From assembly GCA_963732095.1 (NCBI GenBank), contig CAVSZA010000014.1:310001-374000 (forward strand): a stretch of DNA of 64,000 bases, read 5' to 3'. Source of the stretch: AP-15 sp963732095. Lineage in GTDB: Bacteria; Pseudomonadota; Alphaproteobacteria; ATCC43930; CGMCC-115725. Made by a program: the position numbers and the translations under genes. Below the pieces are notes generated by a model, which worked only from the letters and a program-made list of their open reading frames with translations, did not search any database and had not been told where the DNA came from. This document shows positions 44,732 to 54,594 of this stretch, piece by piece (position 1 is the first letter of the stretch; every line of letters starts with the position of its first letter).

Positions 44732-45939
44732 CGTGCACTCCTCCGTGTTGTAGAACCTGAAATGCCGCGCCGGCGTGCGGCAACGAGTTCGAGGATCTGG
44801 TCGGCGGCCCGCAGGCTCGGCGATACGCCATCCCCGGCAAGGCGCCGGACCGCTTCATCATAACCCTGCCGATGCGTCGCGCGAACCAGTTCGTCACCGA
44901 TGAGCTCGGCGAGCGAGGCGGCAAGCCGTGCCGGGGTGCAGTTGGGTCCGAGCAGCTCGGAAACCAGCGGCCTTCCGAGCAGCAGATTGACGAGGTTGAC
45001 CTGACGCACCTTCAGAACCCGATCGAGAAATGCCTCGGTCAGCGGGTTGAGCCGGTAGCCGACGACCATAGGCAGGCGTGCTAACGCCAATTCAAGCGCG
45101 ACCGATCCCGACGCGGCGAGCGCGGCGCGGCTGGCTGAGAAGGCGTCGTATTTTTCTCGCGGGTGCTGCACGATAATGGCGCTTCCCGGCCATGCCGCGA
45201 CCCCAGCGGCGACCGTCGCCACGACGGTTGCAACAGTCGGAACGACGACGCGGAAAGGCCCGACCAGATCCCGTAAGTGATTCAGCGCCACGCCGAAGAT
45301 CGGCAGCAAACGCCGGACCTCGCCGCTGCGGCTGCCAGGCAATACCGTGATCAGCAGATCGTCCGGAGTGAGACCATGCATCGTGCGAAAGCGCCAGCCG
45401 TCGCCCTTTTCGGCGCCGCATTCCAGCACCGGATGACCGACAAAGCTGCAGGACAGCCCGACCCTCTCGAAGTAGGGAGGCTCGAACGGCAACAAGGTCA
45501 TCAGATGATCGTACCAGCGCGCCATTCGCCGGGCCCGCCCGGCCCGCCAAGCCCAGACCATCGGGGCGACGTAATGAATGAGCGGCAAGGTCTCGCCGCG
45601 GCGGCGGAGCCCGTGCGCCACCCGCCAGCCGAACCCCGAGCTGTCGATCGTCACGACGGCATCGGGGCGCTGGGCGCGGATCGCTGCGACCGTTTCGCGC
45701 ACGCGGCGCAAGATAACCGGGGCGCGCGGCAAAACTTCGGCCACTCCAATGATCGCCAGATCGCCGAGCGGGACGAGGCTCTCGAGCCCCTGTTCCCGCA
45801 TGCGCTCGCCGCCGATTCCGGCAACCCGCAGGCTCCCGCCGGTGCGCTGTCGTAACGCCGCAATCAGCGCGCCGCCGAGCGCATCCCCTGACGGCTCTCC
45901 CGCAACAATGAAGATGAAGGTCGCGTCGCTTGCAGTCAC
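44728..45939 (-). CDS. lpxB: Lipid-A-disaccharide synthase
   Basis: 403 aa GT19 glycosyltransferase: joins UDP-diacylglucosamine with lipid X to form the lipid A disaccharide. AGEPSGDALGG N-terminus, VTIDSSGFGWR and HYVAPMVWAW, and GSRSGEVRRLLPIF are family motifs. Overlaps the lpxI stop by 4 nt. Confidence 0.96.
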   Translation of the reverse strand: MTASDATFIFIVAGEPSGDALGGALIAALRQRTGGSLRVAGIGGERMREQGLESLVPLGDLAIIGVAEVLPRAPVILRRVRETVAAIRAQRPDAVVTIDSSGFGWRVAHGLRRRGETLPLIHYVAPMVWAWRAGRARRMARWYDHLMTLLPFEPPYFERVGLSCSFVGHPVLECGAEKGDGWRFRTMHGLTPDDLLITVLPGSRSGEVRRLLPIFGVALNHLRDLVGPFRVVVPTVATVVATVAAGVAAWPGSAIIVQHPREKYDAFSASRAALAASGSVALELALARLPMVVGYRLNPLTEAFLDRVLKVRQVNLVNLLLGRPLVSELLGPNCTPARLAASLAELIGDELVRATHRQGYDEAVRRLAGDGVSPSLRAADQILELVAARRRGISGSTTRRSAR

Positions 45940-46754
45940 GACCCGCCGACACCGACCAGGAACAGCCCGGCCTCGTCGGCTGCACGGATCACCTCGTCGC
46001 GATTAAGCACGATCGTGGCATTGGCCTCGACGGCGATCCCGCGCAATCCGGTTTCCCTCGCCAACAGAATCGTGCGCACCCCAATAGTCGGCCGGTCGGC
46101 GCGTGCTTCCTGCCCGGGCTTCTCGACCTTGACGAGCACGCCGCCCGGACCCTCGCAGCGCAGCGCAGCACAGCGCCGCAGCAGCTCGTCGGTGCCTTCG
46201 ATCGCTTCGACGCCGAGCACGAGCCCCTGTTGGACGATAACGGCCTGGCCGATATCGAGCGCGCCAAGGGTCCGCGCGACGCGCAATCCGCGCTCGATGT
46301 CGGCTTGCGATAGCTCGTCCGGGCGGATGCGGCCGAGCGGTCCCTCCGCCACCAGCGCCCCGTCGAGCAGCTGATCGGGGCCGAGCACGCGAAAACCCTC
46401 CTGTTCGAGCTCCTTGACCACCGCGGACAAAAGACCGTCATCGCCCAGCGCGCGATAGCCGATCCGCGCAAACAGCTTGGCTGCGCGCCAGTCGGGCCGC
46501 AATGCAGCCAGCGACGGCCGCCGAATGCCGCCGGCCAGCACCAGCTCGGTCACATGATTCTCGCGCAACAGGGCAAGGCCGGTCGCCGCGGCGCCGAGCC
46601 GGCACCAGGCATGCGGGACGCCCTCTACCGTCGCCGGCTCGGCCGCTCCTTCGAGAGCAAGGACAAAAACGTCGCGTCCGGCGGCGCGGCAGCATTCTAC
46701 GAGGTGGCGCGGCAATGCGCCGGCTCCGGCCACAATCCCGAGCCTATCCGCCAT
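45936..46754 (-). CDS. lpxI: UDP-2,3-diacylglucosamine pyrophosphatase LpxI
   Basis: 272 aa from ATG 46754 (MADRLGIVAGAGALP). Removes UMP from UDP-2,3-diacylglucosamine to give lipid X; the alphaproteobacterial replacement for LpxH. Recognised by GGIRRPSLAALRPD and DRPTIGVRTI (the catalytic acidic loop). The longer ORF start at 46829 is unsupported. Overlaps lpxA by 11 nt. Confidence 0.94.
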   Translation of the reverse strand: MADRLGIVAGAGALPRHLVECCRAAGRDVFVLALEGAAEPATVEGVPHAWCRLGAAATGLALLRENHVTELVLAGGIRRPSLAALRPDWRAAKLFARIGYRALGDDGLLSAVVKELEQEGFRVLGPDQLLDGALVAEGPLGRIRPDELSQADIERGLRVARTLGALDIGQAVIVQQGLVLGVEAIEGTDELLRRCAALRCEGPGGVLVKVEKPGQEARADRPTIGVRTILLARETGLRGIAVEANATIVLNRDEVIRAADEAGLFLVGVGGS

Positions 46755-47544
46755 CCGCCCCTTTCGGCTGACAAATGGCCCGGCTCGAATCGGCGCGAAT
46801 GAATTCGATGACGTCGTCGACAGGCCCAATACCGCCGAAACGCTCTGCTGTCTCGTTTACCCGGTCACTGAGGGTCCCATCAGCGGCGAACAGGAACTGG
46901 TACGCGTTGCGCAGGCCCTGGATATCCTCGCGGCTGAAGCCGCGGCGCTGCATCCCGATGATATTGAGCCCGCACAGTCGAGCCCGGTCCCCCATCACCT
47001 GGCCGTACGGGATGACATCCCGCTCGACCCCTGACATCCCGCCGATCATCGCGTGCCTGCCGATCCGCACGTGTTGGTGAACGGCGCAGAGCCCTCCGAG
47101 AACGGCGTAATCCTCGACGACGACGTGCCCCCCTAAGGTCGCGTTGTTGGCCATGACGACATGGTTGCCGATCTGGCAGTCGTGGGCGACATGCGCGCCG
47201 ACCATAAAAAGGCTGCCGTCGCCGATCCGGGTGACCATGCCGCCGCCTTCGGTTCCGGGGTTAATCGTGACATATTCGCGGATCGTGTTGTTGCGCCCGA
47301 TGAGGAGCTCCGATCTTTCACCGCGATACTTGAGGTCCTGCGGCTCGAGCCCAATCGAGGCGAATGGAAACAGCCGCGTGCCCTCGCCGATTGACGTCCG
47401 GCCGTCGACCATGACGTGCGAGCGGAGCGTGACCCGCGGGCCGAGCGAGACATCCTCACCGACGATGCAATAGGGCCCGATGACGACGGTTTCGGCGAGC
47501 ATCGCCCCCGGCGCAACAATGGCCGTAGGGTGAACCTGCGGCAT
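46744..47544 (-). CDS. lpxA: UDP-N-acetylglucosamine acyltransferase
   Basis: 266 aa left-handed beta-helix of hexapeptide repeats (IGPYCIVGEDVSLGP onward). Catalytic His lies in VGAHVAHDCQIGN; LFPFASIGLEPQDLKY is the LpxA-specific block. First step of lipid A synthesis. ATG 47544 (MPQVHPTAIV) is the start; upstream sequence in the same frame belongs to the fabZ region out of frame. It follows fabZ by 11 bp. Confidence 0.95.
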   Translation of the reverse strand: MPQVHPTAIVAPGAMLAETVVIGPYCIVGEDVSLGPRVTLRSHVMVDGRTSIGEGTRLFPFASIGLEPQDLKYRGERSELLIGRNNTIREYVTINPGTEGGGMVTRIGDGSLFMVGAHVAHDCQIGNHVVMANNATLGGHVVVEDYAVLGGLCAVHQHVRIGRHAMIGGMSGVERDVIPYGQVMGDRARLCGLNIIGMQRRGFSREDIQGLRNAYQFLFAADGTLSDRVNETAERFGGIGPVDDVIEFIRADSSRAICQPKGADGG

Positions 47545-47555
47545 CGGCGGCTCGT

Positions 47556-48026
47556 CTAATCGTCCAGGATCATGGCGGCGAACACGGCCTCCGCCATCAC
47601 GTCCGCGCCGACTTTGGCCCGACCCTCGAATTTCCAGACGTTCCCGCGGTTGCGCTGTTTGCTGACGTGGATCTCGAGCTCGGTGGGGGGGAATATGGGG
47701 CGTCGAAAGCGAGCGTTGTCGACGCTCATGAAATAGACGAGCTTCCCCTCCAATTCCGGTCCCAACGTATGGACGACGAGGACGGCAGCAGTCTGGGCCA
47801 TCGCCTCGATGATCAGCACACCCGGCATCACTGGCCGCGCCGGGAAATGGCCCTGAAAATAATACTCGCTCTTTGATAGGCTCTTCACGCCCGTGGCCCG
47901 CTGGTTCGCGACGACGTCGACGACCTTGTCGATCATCAGGAACGGGTGACGATGCGGGATCATTTCCATGATCCGCTGAATGCCGATCTCTGTTCCCTGC
48001 TCCGCGGCGCTGGGCGTATCGATCAT
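47556..48026 (-). CDS. fabZ: 3-hydroxyacyl-ACP dehydratase
   Basis: 156 aa hotdog fold. Active-site His60 and Glu74 in HFPARPVMPGVLIIEAMAQ; dehydrates 3-hydroxyacyl-ACP in fatty-acid synthesis, competing with LpxA for 3-hydroxyacyl-ACP. Start ATG 48026 has AAGGCGG upstream and overlaps the lpxD stop (ATGA). The longer frame to 48110 lies inside lpxD. Confidence 0.97.
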   Translation of the reverse strand: MIDTPSAAEQGTEIGIQRIMEMIPHRHPFLMIDKVVDVVANQRATGVKSLSKSEYYFQGHFPARPVMPGVLIIEAMAQTAAVLVVHTLGPELEGKLVYFMSVDNARFRRPIFPPTELEIHVSKQRNRGNVWKFEGRAKVGADVMAEAVFAAMILDD

Positions 48027-49048
48027 GAACCGCCTTTCTTCTTCGCAAGGCGTTGCAGCACGGCGGTCTGCCTCATGAACTCGCTCAGCGGAACTGCGGG
48101 ACTGCCGCATACCGTCTCTCCGGCGGGCACGTCGCGCATGAGACCGCTTTTGGCGGCAATCCGGGCTCCGTTTCCGATGCGCAAATGGCCGGCGAGCCCA
48201 CCCTGCCCTCCGACCACCACAAAGTCACCTAGCCTCGTGCTCCCCGAGATCCCGACCTGACCCGCTAGGATACAGCAGCGGCCGAGCACCACGTTGTGCC
48301 CGATCTGCACGAGATTATCAATCATCGACCCCGAGCCGATCACCGTATCGTGGCCAGATCCCCGATCGATCGTGGTATTCGCGCCGATATCGACATCGTC
48401 TCCTACGAGGACTCGCCCGAGCTGAGGCACTTTGATCGGCGCCTTCGGATCGGGTGCAAATCCGAACCCGTCCTGGCCGATCCGCACTCCGGGGTGCAGC
48501 ACGACGCGCGAGCCGACCAGGCAATGGCTGAGCGTCACATTGGCTGCGATCCGGCAATCGTCACCGATCTCAACTCCGGCGGCGATCACCGTATTTGCGC
48601 CGACGCGGCAGCGCTGCCCGAGCCGCACGCCACACTCGATGACGACATTCGGGCCGATGTCGCAATCATCGGGCACGGCGGCCGTCGAATCGATGATCGC
48701 GGATTGCGCCCGGCGGGGAACCACATCGGCCGCAGGATAGAAAGCCTGGGCGGCGCGCGCATAGGCCTTATAGGGCTCCTTGCTGACGAGGAGAGCCATG
48801 CCGGGCGGCGCTCGTTCGGCGGCCTTTTCATCGACAAAGGCGGCACCGGCATGAGAGTGGACAAACGCTTCTATGTACTTCCTGTTTTCAAGAAAGCTGA
48901 CGTCTGACGGTCCCGCAGTTTCGAGTGGCGCCACATCGCTGAAGAGGCGTGCGCCGTCTTCCGCACGCAACAGTCTGGCGCCACTCGAGGCGCTCAGCAC
49001 ATCGAGTGTAAACGGTCCGGCCCGATCAAAAAAGCGTCGGTCCGCCAT
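48023..49048 (-). CDS. lpxD: UDP-3-O-(3-hydroxymyristoyl)glucosamine N-acyltransferase
   Basis: 341 aa: N-terminal uridine-binding domain (residues 1-95; FLENRKYIEAF), then hexapeptide left-handed helix with GFGFAPDPKAPIKVPQLG and catalytic His in IDNLVQIGHNVVLG, and C-terminal helix. Third step of lipid A synthesis. 29 bp separate it from skp. Confidence 0.96.
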   Translation of the reverse strand: MADRRFFDRAGPFTLDVLSASSGARLLRAEDGARLFSDVAPLETAGPSDVSFLENRKYIEAFVHSHAGAAFVDEKAAERAPPGMALLVSKEPYKAYARAAQAFYPAADVVPRRAQSAIIDSTAAVPDDCDIGPNVVIECGVRLGQRCRVGANTVIAAGVEIGDDCRIAANVTLSHCLVGSRVVLHPGVRIGQDGFGFAPDPKAPIKVPQLGRVLVGDDVDIGANTTIDRGSGHDTVIGSGSMIDNLVQIGHNVVLGRCCILAGQVGISGSTRLGDFVVVGGQGGLAGHLRIGNGARIAAKSGLMRDVPAGETVCGSPAVPLSEFMRQTAVLQRLAKKKGGS

Positions 49049-49077
49049 CTCGGTTCGGTCCGGGCATCGAGCGCACC

Positions 49078-49785
49078 TTATTTCTTCTTTGGCTTGGCCG
49101 GTGCACTCGCCGCCGGCTGCACCGCGGTGGCAGCAGGACCCGGGGCGGCGGGAGGAGGAGTGGGGACGGCGAAATCGACCGTCAGCGTAGGCATCAATTC
49201 GTCCAGCTTCTGCAGCACCTCGTCCGTCACATCGAAGCTCTGGTCGAAAAGCACCAGGTCCGCTCTCTGAAACACCAAGTTTGCCTTACGGTCCTTCGCG
49301 ATGTCCGCAATGATTTTCAACATCTGCTCTTGGATCTTGGAGAGTGCTTCGCCATTCGACTTCTCCAGAGCCTGACGCTTCCCCTGAACATTGCGTTCGA
49401 GGTCGTTTACCTTCTGTTGGAATTCACGCCCTTTTTGGTTGAGCGCGTCCGCCGACATCGATGCCTGCTGCCGCTGCAATGAATCGCGTTCGGCGCGCAG
49501 CGTCTCCTCCTGGTGAGAGATTTCCTTGGTGTATTCGTTGCGCTTCTGCTCGATCTGGCCGCGCACCATCTTTGCCGCCTTGGAATTTTGCAAAAGCGCC
49601 TGCACGTCGACCACCAGAACTGTCAGCGGCATCGGGGCGGCGGCTGGCGGTGCGGAAGCCGGGGGTGGCGGCGCAGGTGCGGGAGCGGGGGGTGCTGGTG
49701 GGGCTTGCGCCAAGCCGCTGCCCGCCAGGCCCGACAGGAAAGCTATTAGAAGGAGCGTGTGAAATCTGAGACACCGAACCAGCAT
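49078..49785 (-). CDS. skp: OmpH/Skp-like periplasmic chaperone
   Basis: 235 aa. Signal peptide (residues 1-26, ends GLAQ), a Pro/Ala-rich stretch, then TVLVVDVQALLQNSKAAK, the Skp start, and two long coiled-coil helices (about 75-150 and 155-180). C-terminal tail is Ala/Pro/Lys-rich (KPKKK). Holds unfolded outer-membrane proteins for BamA. ATG 49785 overlaps the bamA TGA by one base. The ORF continues through into a frame of bamA only because of the bamA frameshift. Confidence 0.93.
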   Translation of the reverse strand: MLVRCLRFHTLLLIAFLSGLAGSGLAQAPPAPPAPAPAPPPPASAPPAAAPMPLTVLVVDVQALLQNSKAAKMVRGQIEQKRNEYTKEISHQEETLRAERDSLQRQQASMSADALNQKGREFQQKVNDLERNVQGKRQALEKSNGEALSKIQEQMLKIIADIAKDRKANLVFQRADLVLFDQSFDVTDEVLQKLDELMPTLTVDFAVPTPPPAAPGPAATAVQPAASAPAKPKKK

Positions 49786-52167
49786 CAAAACCTCGTGCCG
49801 AAGCTGACCCGAAACAACTGGGTCTTGTCGAACGGTTCCTTTTTTATCGGATAGGCGACATCGAGCCGGATTGGACCGACCGGAGATTTCCACGAGACGC
49901 CAACACCGGCGCTGGCGCGGATCGCCGGCGACTGCTGCACCATCGGCTGGATCCCGCCCGTTGAAAGCAATTGGGTGGGAGTAAGCACGATATTCGTCGG
50001 CTCGAGTTGGTAGAGCGTCCCAAAATCGGTAAAAACCCGTCCGCTTATTCCAAATTCCTTGGGCAGGCCTAGCGGTACTCCTAAGGTCACCGAACCGAGA
50101 TAATACTTTTGGCCACCAAGAGCATCGCCACTCACCGAGTTCGCGAGGCCCGATGCCGGCGCTCTGGAAACCGCGCAAATTGTCGCCGCCGACAAAGAAC
50201 CGATCCTGAATGAGAACGTTTTGGGCATCCCAACCAAATATATAGCCGGCCTCACCGGTGACGCTCAGCACCCATTCGGGAAATACAGAGTAATAGTAGC
50301 CGGCAGTTACTTTGTTGCGTACGTAATCGACCCCGAACCCGACCCCAGCGAAGTCATTGCCCAGAGAGGCGTAATAGCCGCCGCTCGGATCCAGCCGATC
50401 GTCGCGACGGTCGTAGAGCAGAACCTGGCCGATTTCGGAGGTTACGTGCTGACCCGACTGAAGTACAATGAACAGGGACGTGTTGGACTGCAGGTCGGTA
50501 ATATTGTCGGATCGCGCGGTGTATTTCAGCGTCTGTCGCAAATTCTCGGTGATCTGATAACCGGTGCGGAGCGCGCCACCGTAAGAGAATTGCTGGTAAG
50601 GAGGGGTCACGCCACTAAAGAAGTTCGCCGTTGGGCTAGTCTTGATTTCGAACAAGTCGAAGCCCGCGGCGATGTTGCGATCGAGGAAGTAAGGCTCGGT
50701 GAAGCTCAGATCAACCTGTTGCGAACGCAGCGAAACCACCGTGCCGATCCGCAAATCCTGACCCCGCCCGAGAAAATTCCGCTCGCGGATATTGACGTCG
50801 GCGAGTGGACCGTCGGTGGTCGAGAAGCCGATGCCCAAGGACAGCTCGCCCGTCGATTGCTCCTCGACCTCGGCCGTGACCACGGTTTTGTCGGGCGCCG
50901 ATCCCGGGCTGTTGGTGACCTCCACCTTCTTGAAGAAACCAAGGTTCTTTATCCGCTGCTGCGAGCGCTGCATCTTGGTGCTGTTGAACGCGTCTCCCTC
51001 GACCAGCTGAAATTCGCGACGAATCACTTTGTCAAGAGTACGAACATTGCCGACGATGTCGACCCGCTCGACATAGACTTGCGGGCCCTCCTGGACATCG
51101 AAGGTAATGTCGACAGTATGCTCTTCCCTATTCCTGGTGACGTTCGGCTTGACTTCGACAAAGGCATAACCGCGGTTGCCGAGGGCATCCGTCAGCACGG
51201 AAATCGATTTTTCGACAGCTTCGGCATCGTACCAGTCGCCGGTGTGAACGGTCAGAAGCGGCAACACCGCTTCGGCGGGCAGGTCCTTGATCTTGATGTT
51301 GACGTCGATTTTGCCGAAGCGGTACCGCTCGCCTTCGTCGAGGGTAAAAGTAATGATGAACCCATTGCGGTCGGGTGTCAGTTCGGCAACCGCCGAGACC
51401 ACTCGGAAATCGGCATATCCCTCGGTCAGGTAAAATCTGCGCAATAACTCCCGGTCATACGTCAGTCTATCGGGGTCATAGGTGTCGTCGCTGCTAAGGA
51501 AACGATACCATCGGCTTTCCTTTGTCTGAATGAGGCCGCGCAGCTTGCCGTCGCTATACTGATGGTTGCCGACGAAATTTATGCTGCGCACGCCGGTGAA
51601 TTCGCCCTCGTTGATCTCGAAGACGAGATCGACCCGGTTTTCCGAGAGCTGGATCAGCTTTGGCTCGACCGTTGCACCAAACCGGCCGTGCCGACGATAT
51701 AGATCGAGGATCCGCTTCACATCGTTTTGCACACGAGTGCGGGTGTAGACGACGCGGGGGCGCAGCTGGATCTCGGCGTTTAAATCCTTCTCGTCGATCT
51801 TGCTGTTTCCCTCAAACGCGATGCGGTTGATGATCGGGTTTTCCACCACCTTGACGACTAGGGTATTGCCCACTCGGCTCAGATTTACGTCGGCGAAAAG
51901 ACCGGTCGCGAATAGCGCCTTCAGCGATCTGTCCACCAACTCGTCGTCCCAGGCTTCGCCCGGCTGGATCAGCATATATGACCGGATCGTTTCCGGCTCG
52001 ATCCGCTGCGCACCTTCGATCCGAATGTCTGTAACAGTGCCGCCCATCTGAGCGAGCGATGGGCCGCGAACCGGCTGGGCAATAGCCGGCGCGAGCAAAG
52101 CCATTGTCGCCGCGAGAGCAGCGCCGAATACCGCCGCCAACATGGCAGCCCAACCAATACGACGCAA
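49785..52167 (-). CDS. bamA: Outer membrane assembly factor BamA, with a single-base frameshift
   Basis: About 790 aa across two frames. Signal peptide (ends PAIAQ), five POTRA domains (residues about 30-420) and a C-terminal 16-strand barrel. Reading is continuous to GGDNLRGFQSAGIGPREL (about 50140), then the frame moves; the other frame continues GDALGGQKYYLGSVTLGVP and ends with the proper C-terminal aromatic signature VSFGTRF at 49788. One extra base near 50131-50137 would restore it. The TTG start at 52167 has GGGGGTGAG in front; ATG 52143 is an alternative. Because BamA is essential, a sequence or assembly error is more likely than a real null. Confidence 0.9.
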
Positions 52168-52219
52168 CTCACCCCCACCGCGGCTCGAGATCGATCCCCT
52201 GATCGATGATCGCGTTACA

Positions 52220-53371
52220 TCACAAGGCCTTGAACAGATTTCCGATGCCAAGATGGACGAGATCGTTCCAGGTGGCAAACACCATTAATGTCAGCACCAG
52301 GGCCAAGCCGATGCGAAATCCGTATTCCTGAGCCCGCTGGCCTAATGGCTTTCCACGAAGCGCCTCCGCCGCGTAGAATAGAAGATGCCCCCCGTCAAGG
52401 ATCGGGACCGGAAACAGGTTGATCAGCCCTAGATTGACCGACAGAACAGCCATAAACCACAGCACCGCGACAACACCGCCTTGAGCAACCTCTCCCGACA
52501 TCTGCGCAATGCGCAGCGGCCCTCCGAGTTCGTCAGTAGCGCGCGTCCCTATGATGATCTGCCACATCGCCTGTAGGGTGCCGGCCGTCAGGTTCCAGGT
52601 CTCTGCCCCGGCCTGCTCAATCGCGGTGGCGGGATCGCGCTTGACATACTCCATCCCGCTTCGCGCGATGCCCAGCAGACCGATCTCATAGTGATTGCCG
52701 AACCGGTCGGTAAGCTCCGTCCGGTTCGGCGTCACATGCAAGGTCTGCTCCTGGCCGTCGCGCCGCACGACGATCGTCATCGGCACATTCGGATTGAGGC
52801 GTACCGCCTGCTGCACGTCCTCGAAGCGATGAACGGTCCGACCATCTATCTGGAGAATGACGTCGCCCGGGTGTATCCCACCCTGCTCAGCAGCACTCCC
52901 CGGCTGAACCTGCCCAACCTCGGCCGGCGTAAAAGGCTGGCCGTAGGTCATGAACAAAACTGCCAGGGCTACGATGGCAAAGATGAAATTCGCCGCCGGC
53001 CCTGCGGCGACGATCGCAGCGCGCTGACCCAGCCGCTTGTAGTGAAAAGAGACGCCTCTCTCGACCTCGCTGAGGCGCGAAAGTCCAGGGGCCGGCAGGC
53101 CCGAGGTGGCGTCGCTGTCGCCGAACATCTTTACGTAGCCGCCGAGTGGGATCGCGCTAAATTTCCAGCGCGTCCCCGCGCGATCCCACCAGCCAAACAG
53201 CTCAGGTCCAAAACCGATCGAAAACACTTCGATCCGCACCCGATTCCAGCGCGCGATTATGTAGTGGCCGAACTCGTGGACAAACACGAGCACCGTAAGG
53301 ATCACCACGAACCACAGCACGGAATAGAACAGGTTGTGGAGCTGGGTTAAGCCTTTGAGAAATTCGACCAT
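52220..53371 (-). CDS. rseP: Site-2 protease RseP (zinc metalloprotease)
   Basis: 383 aa polytopic membrane protease. HEFGH zinc motif in the first transmembrane segment (about residue 38), one PDZ domain visible (VQPGSAAEQGGIHPGDVILQI), and the third metal ligand region LINLFPVPILDGGH. Cleaves membrane-anchored regulators. Chosen start ATG 53371; TTG 53386 would overlap the dxr stop by 4 nt. One PDZ is clear; the second is not. Confidence 0.96.
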   Translation of the reverse strand: MVEFLKGLTQLHNLFYSVLWFVVILTVLVFVHEFGHYIIARWNRVRIEVFSIGFGPELFGWWDRAGTRWKFSAIPLGGYVKMFGDSDATSGLPAPGLSRLSEVERGVSFHYKRLGQRAAIVAAGPAANFIFAIVALAVLFMTYGQPFTPAEVGQVQPGSAAEQGGIHPGDVILQIDGRTVHRFEDVQQAVRLNPNVPMTIVVRRDGQEQTLHVTPNRTELTDRFGNHYEIGLLGIARSGMEYVKRDPATAIEQAGAETWNLTAGTLQAMWQIIIGTRATDELGGPLRIAQMSGEVAQGGVVAVLWFMAVLSVNLGLINLFPVPILDGGHLLFYAAEALRGKPLGQRAQEYGFRIGLALVLTLMVFATWNDLVHLGIGNLFKAL

Positions 53372-53382
53372 GACAAATCCGT

Positions 53383-54594
53383 TCAAGCGGTCGCCGGCGT
53401 AGAATTACGCAGGCTAGAAAAACTGGCGGCGATTTCGCGCGCCGTCCTGTCGAAATTGTAGACATCGTCAAGCGATTCAAGCGCGCCTTCCGGGATTGCC
53501 TCCAGCGTGCGCTCAACGGTCTCGACGATATCGAGAAAACCGATGCGACCTTCGAGGAAGGCGTGGACCGCGGTCTCGTTGGCCGCGTTGAGCACGGTCG
53601 GGCAGCCGCCGCCGCAGAGAAGCGCCTCGCGGGCGACACGCAAAGCCGGGAAACGGTGCTCATCGGGGGGCTCGAAAGTGAGGCGCCCAATGGCTGCCAA
53701 ATCGAGCCGCTTGGCTGGAGTTTCAATGCGGTCGGGCCAGGCCAGTGCGTAAGCGATCGGCGTCCTCATATCGGGCGAGCCGAGTTGGGCCAGCACCGAG
53801 CCGTCGCGATAAACGACTGCACCGTGGACGATCGATTGGGGATGAACGACGATGTCGACCCGCTCCAGCGGCAGCTGAAAGAGGTGATGAGCCTCGATCA
53901 GCTCCAGTCCTTTGTTCATCATCGTCGCCGAATCCACCGAGATCTTGGCCCCCATGCTCCAATTCGGGTGGGCGACCGCCTCTTGTGGCGTGACGGCGCG
54001 CATTTCCTCATAAGCCCGCTCGCGGAACGGCCCGCCGCTCGCCGTCAGAATGATCCGTTCGATCGTATCGACACGGTCGAGATCGAAACATTGCCAGATC
54101 GCATTATGCTCGCTGTCCACCGGCAGCAGGGTGGCGCCGCACCGGGTGACCTCCTGCATGACGAGCCTGCCGGCGCATACCAGCACCTCCTTGTTTGCGA
54201 AGGCGACGATGGCCCCCCGTCGGATTGCGGCCAAGGTCGGCGCCAGCCCGGCGGCCCCGACGATACCCGCCATTACCCATTCCGCCGGACGCAGCGCCGC
54301 TTCGTTAAGCGCTTCGGCGCCGCAGGCCGCCTCGATTCCGGTTCCCCCGAGCGCCTCTTTCAAAGCCGCGTAGTGGTCAGGGTCGGCGATCGCGGCGAAG
54401 CGCGCCCGCAGAGCACGCGCCTGCTCGGCGAGACGCTCCGGGTTTCGGTTCGCGGTGAGCGCCTCGACTTCAAAGCCATCCGGATTACGCAATAGCAAAT
54501 CCACCGTGCTTTGGCCGATGGAGCCGGTCGACCCGAGAATCGTGACTCGTCGGATTCCACCGTTGCGGTAGCCGGGGGGGGCGGGCGAGTTCAT
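53383..54594 (-). CDS. dxr: 1-deoxy-D-xylulose 5-phosphate reductoisomerase
   Basis: 403 aa. NADPH-binding VTILGSTGSIGQST, metal loop VDSEHNAIWQ (Asp, Glu), flexible loop SMGAKISVDSATMMNKGLE with catalytic residues. Commits to the MEP pathway for isoprenoids, including the undecaprenyl chain made by uppS upstream. Start ATG 54594 overlaps the cdsA stop (ATGA). The longer frame to 55383 is in cdsA. Confidence 0.97.
   Translation of the reverse strand: MNSPAPPGYRNGGIRRVTILGSTGSIGQSTVDLLLRNPDGFEVEALTANRNPERLAEQARALRARFAAIADPDHYAALKEALGGTGIEAACGAEALNEAALRPAEWVMAGIVGAAGLAPTLAAIRRGAIVAFANKEVLVCAGRLVMQEVTRCGATLLPVDSEHNAIWQCFDLDRVDTIERIILTASGGPFRERAYEEMRAVTPQEAVAHPNWSMGAKISVDSATMMNKGLELIEAHHLFQLPLERVDIVVHPQSIVHGAVVYRDGSVLAQLGSPDMRTPIAYALAWPDRIETPAKRLDLAAIGRLTFEPPDEHRFPALRVAREALLCGGGCPTVLNAANETAVHAFLEGRIGFLDIVETVERTLEAIPEGALESLDDVYNFDRTAREIAASFSSLRNSTPATA

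Noticed and set aside
46744..48048. 434-codon frame covering lpxA and fabZ
   Set aside because: The upstream part is out-of-frame fabZ sequence; lpxA starts at 47544.
49078..52278. 1066-codon BamA-Skp fusion frame
   Set aside because: The apparent fusion arises because bamA shifts into the frame that continues through skp; skp has its own start and signal peptide, and the real bamA end is in another frame.
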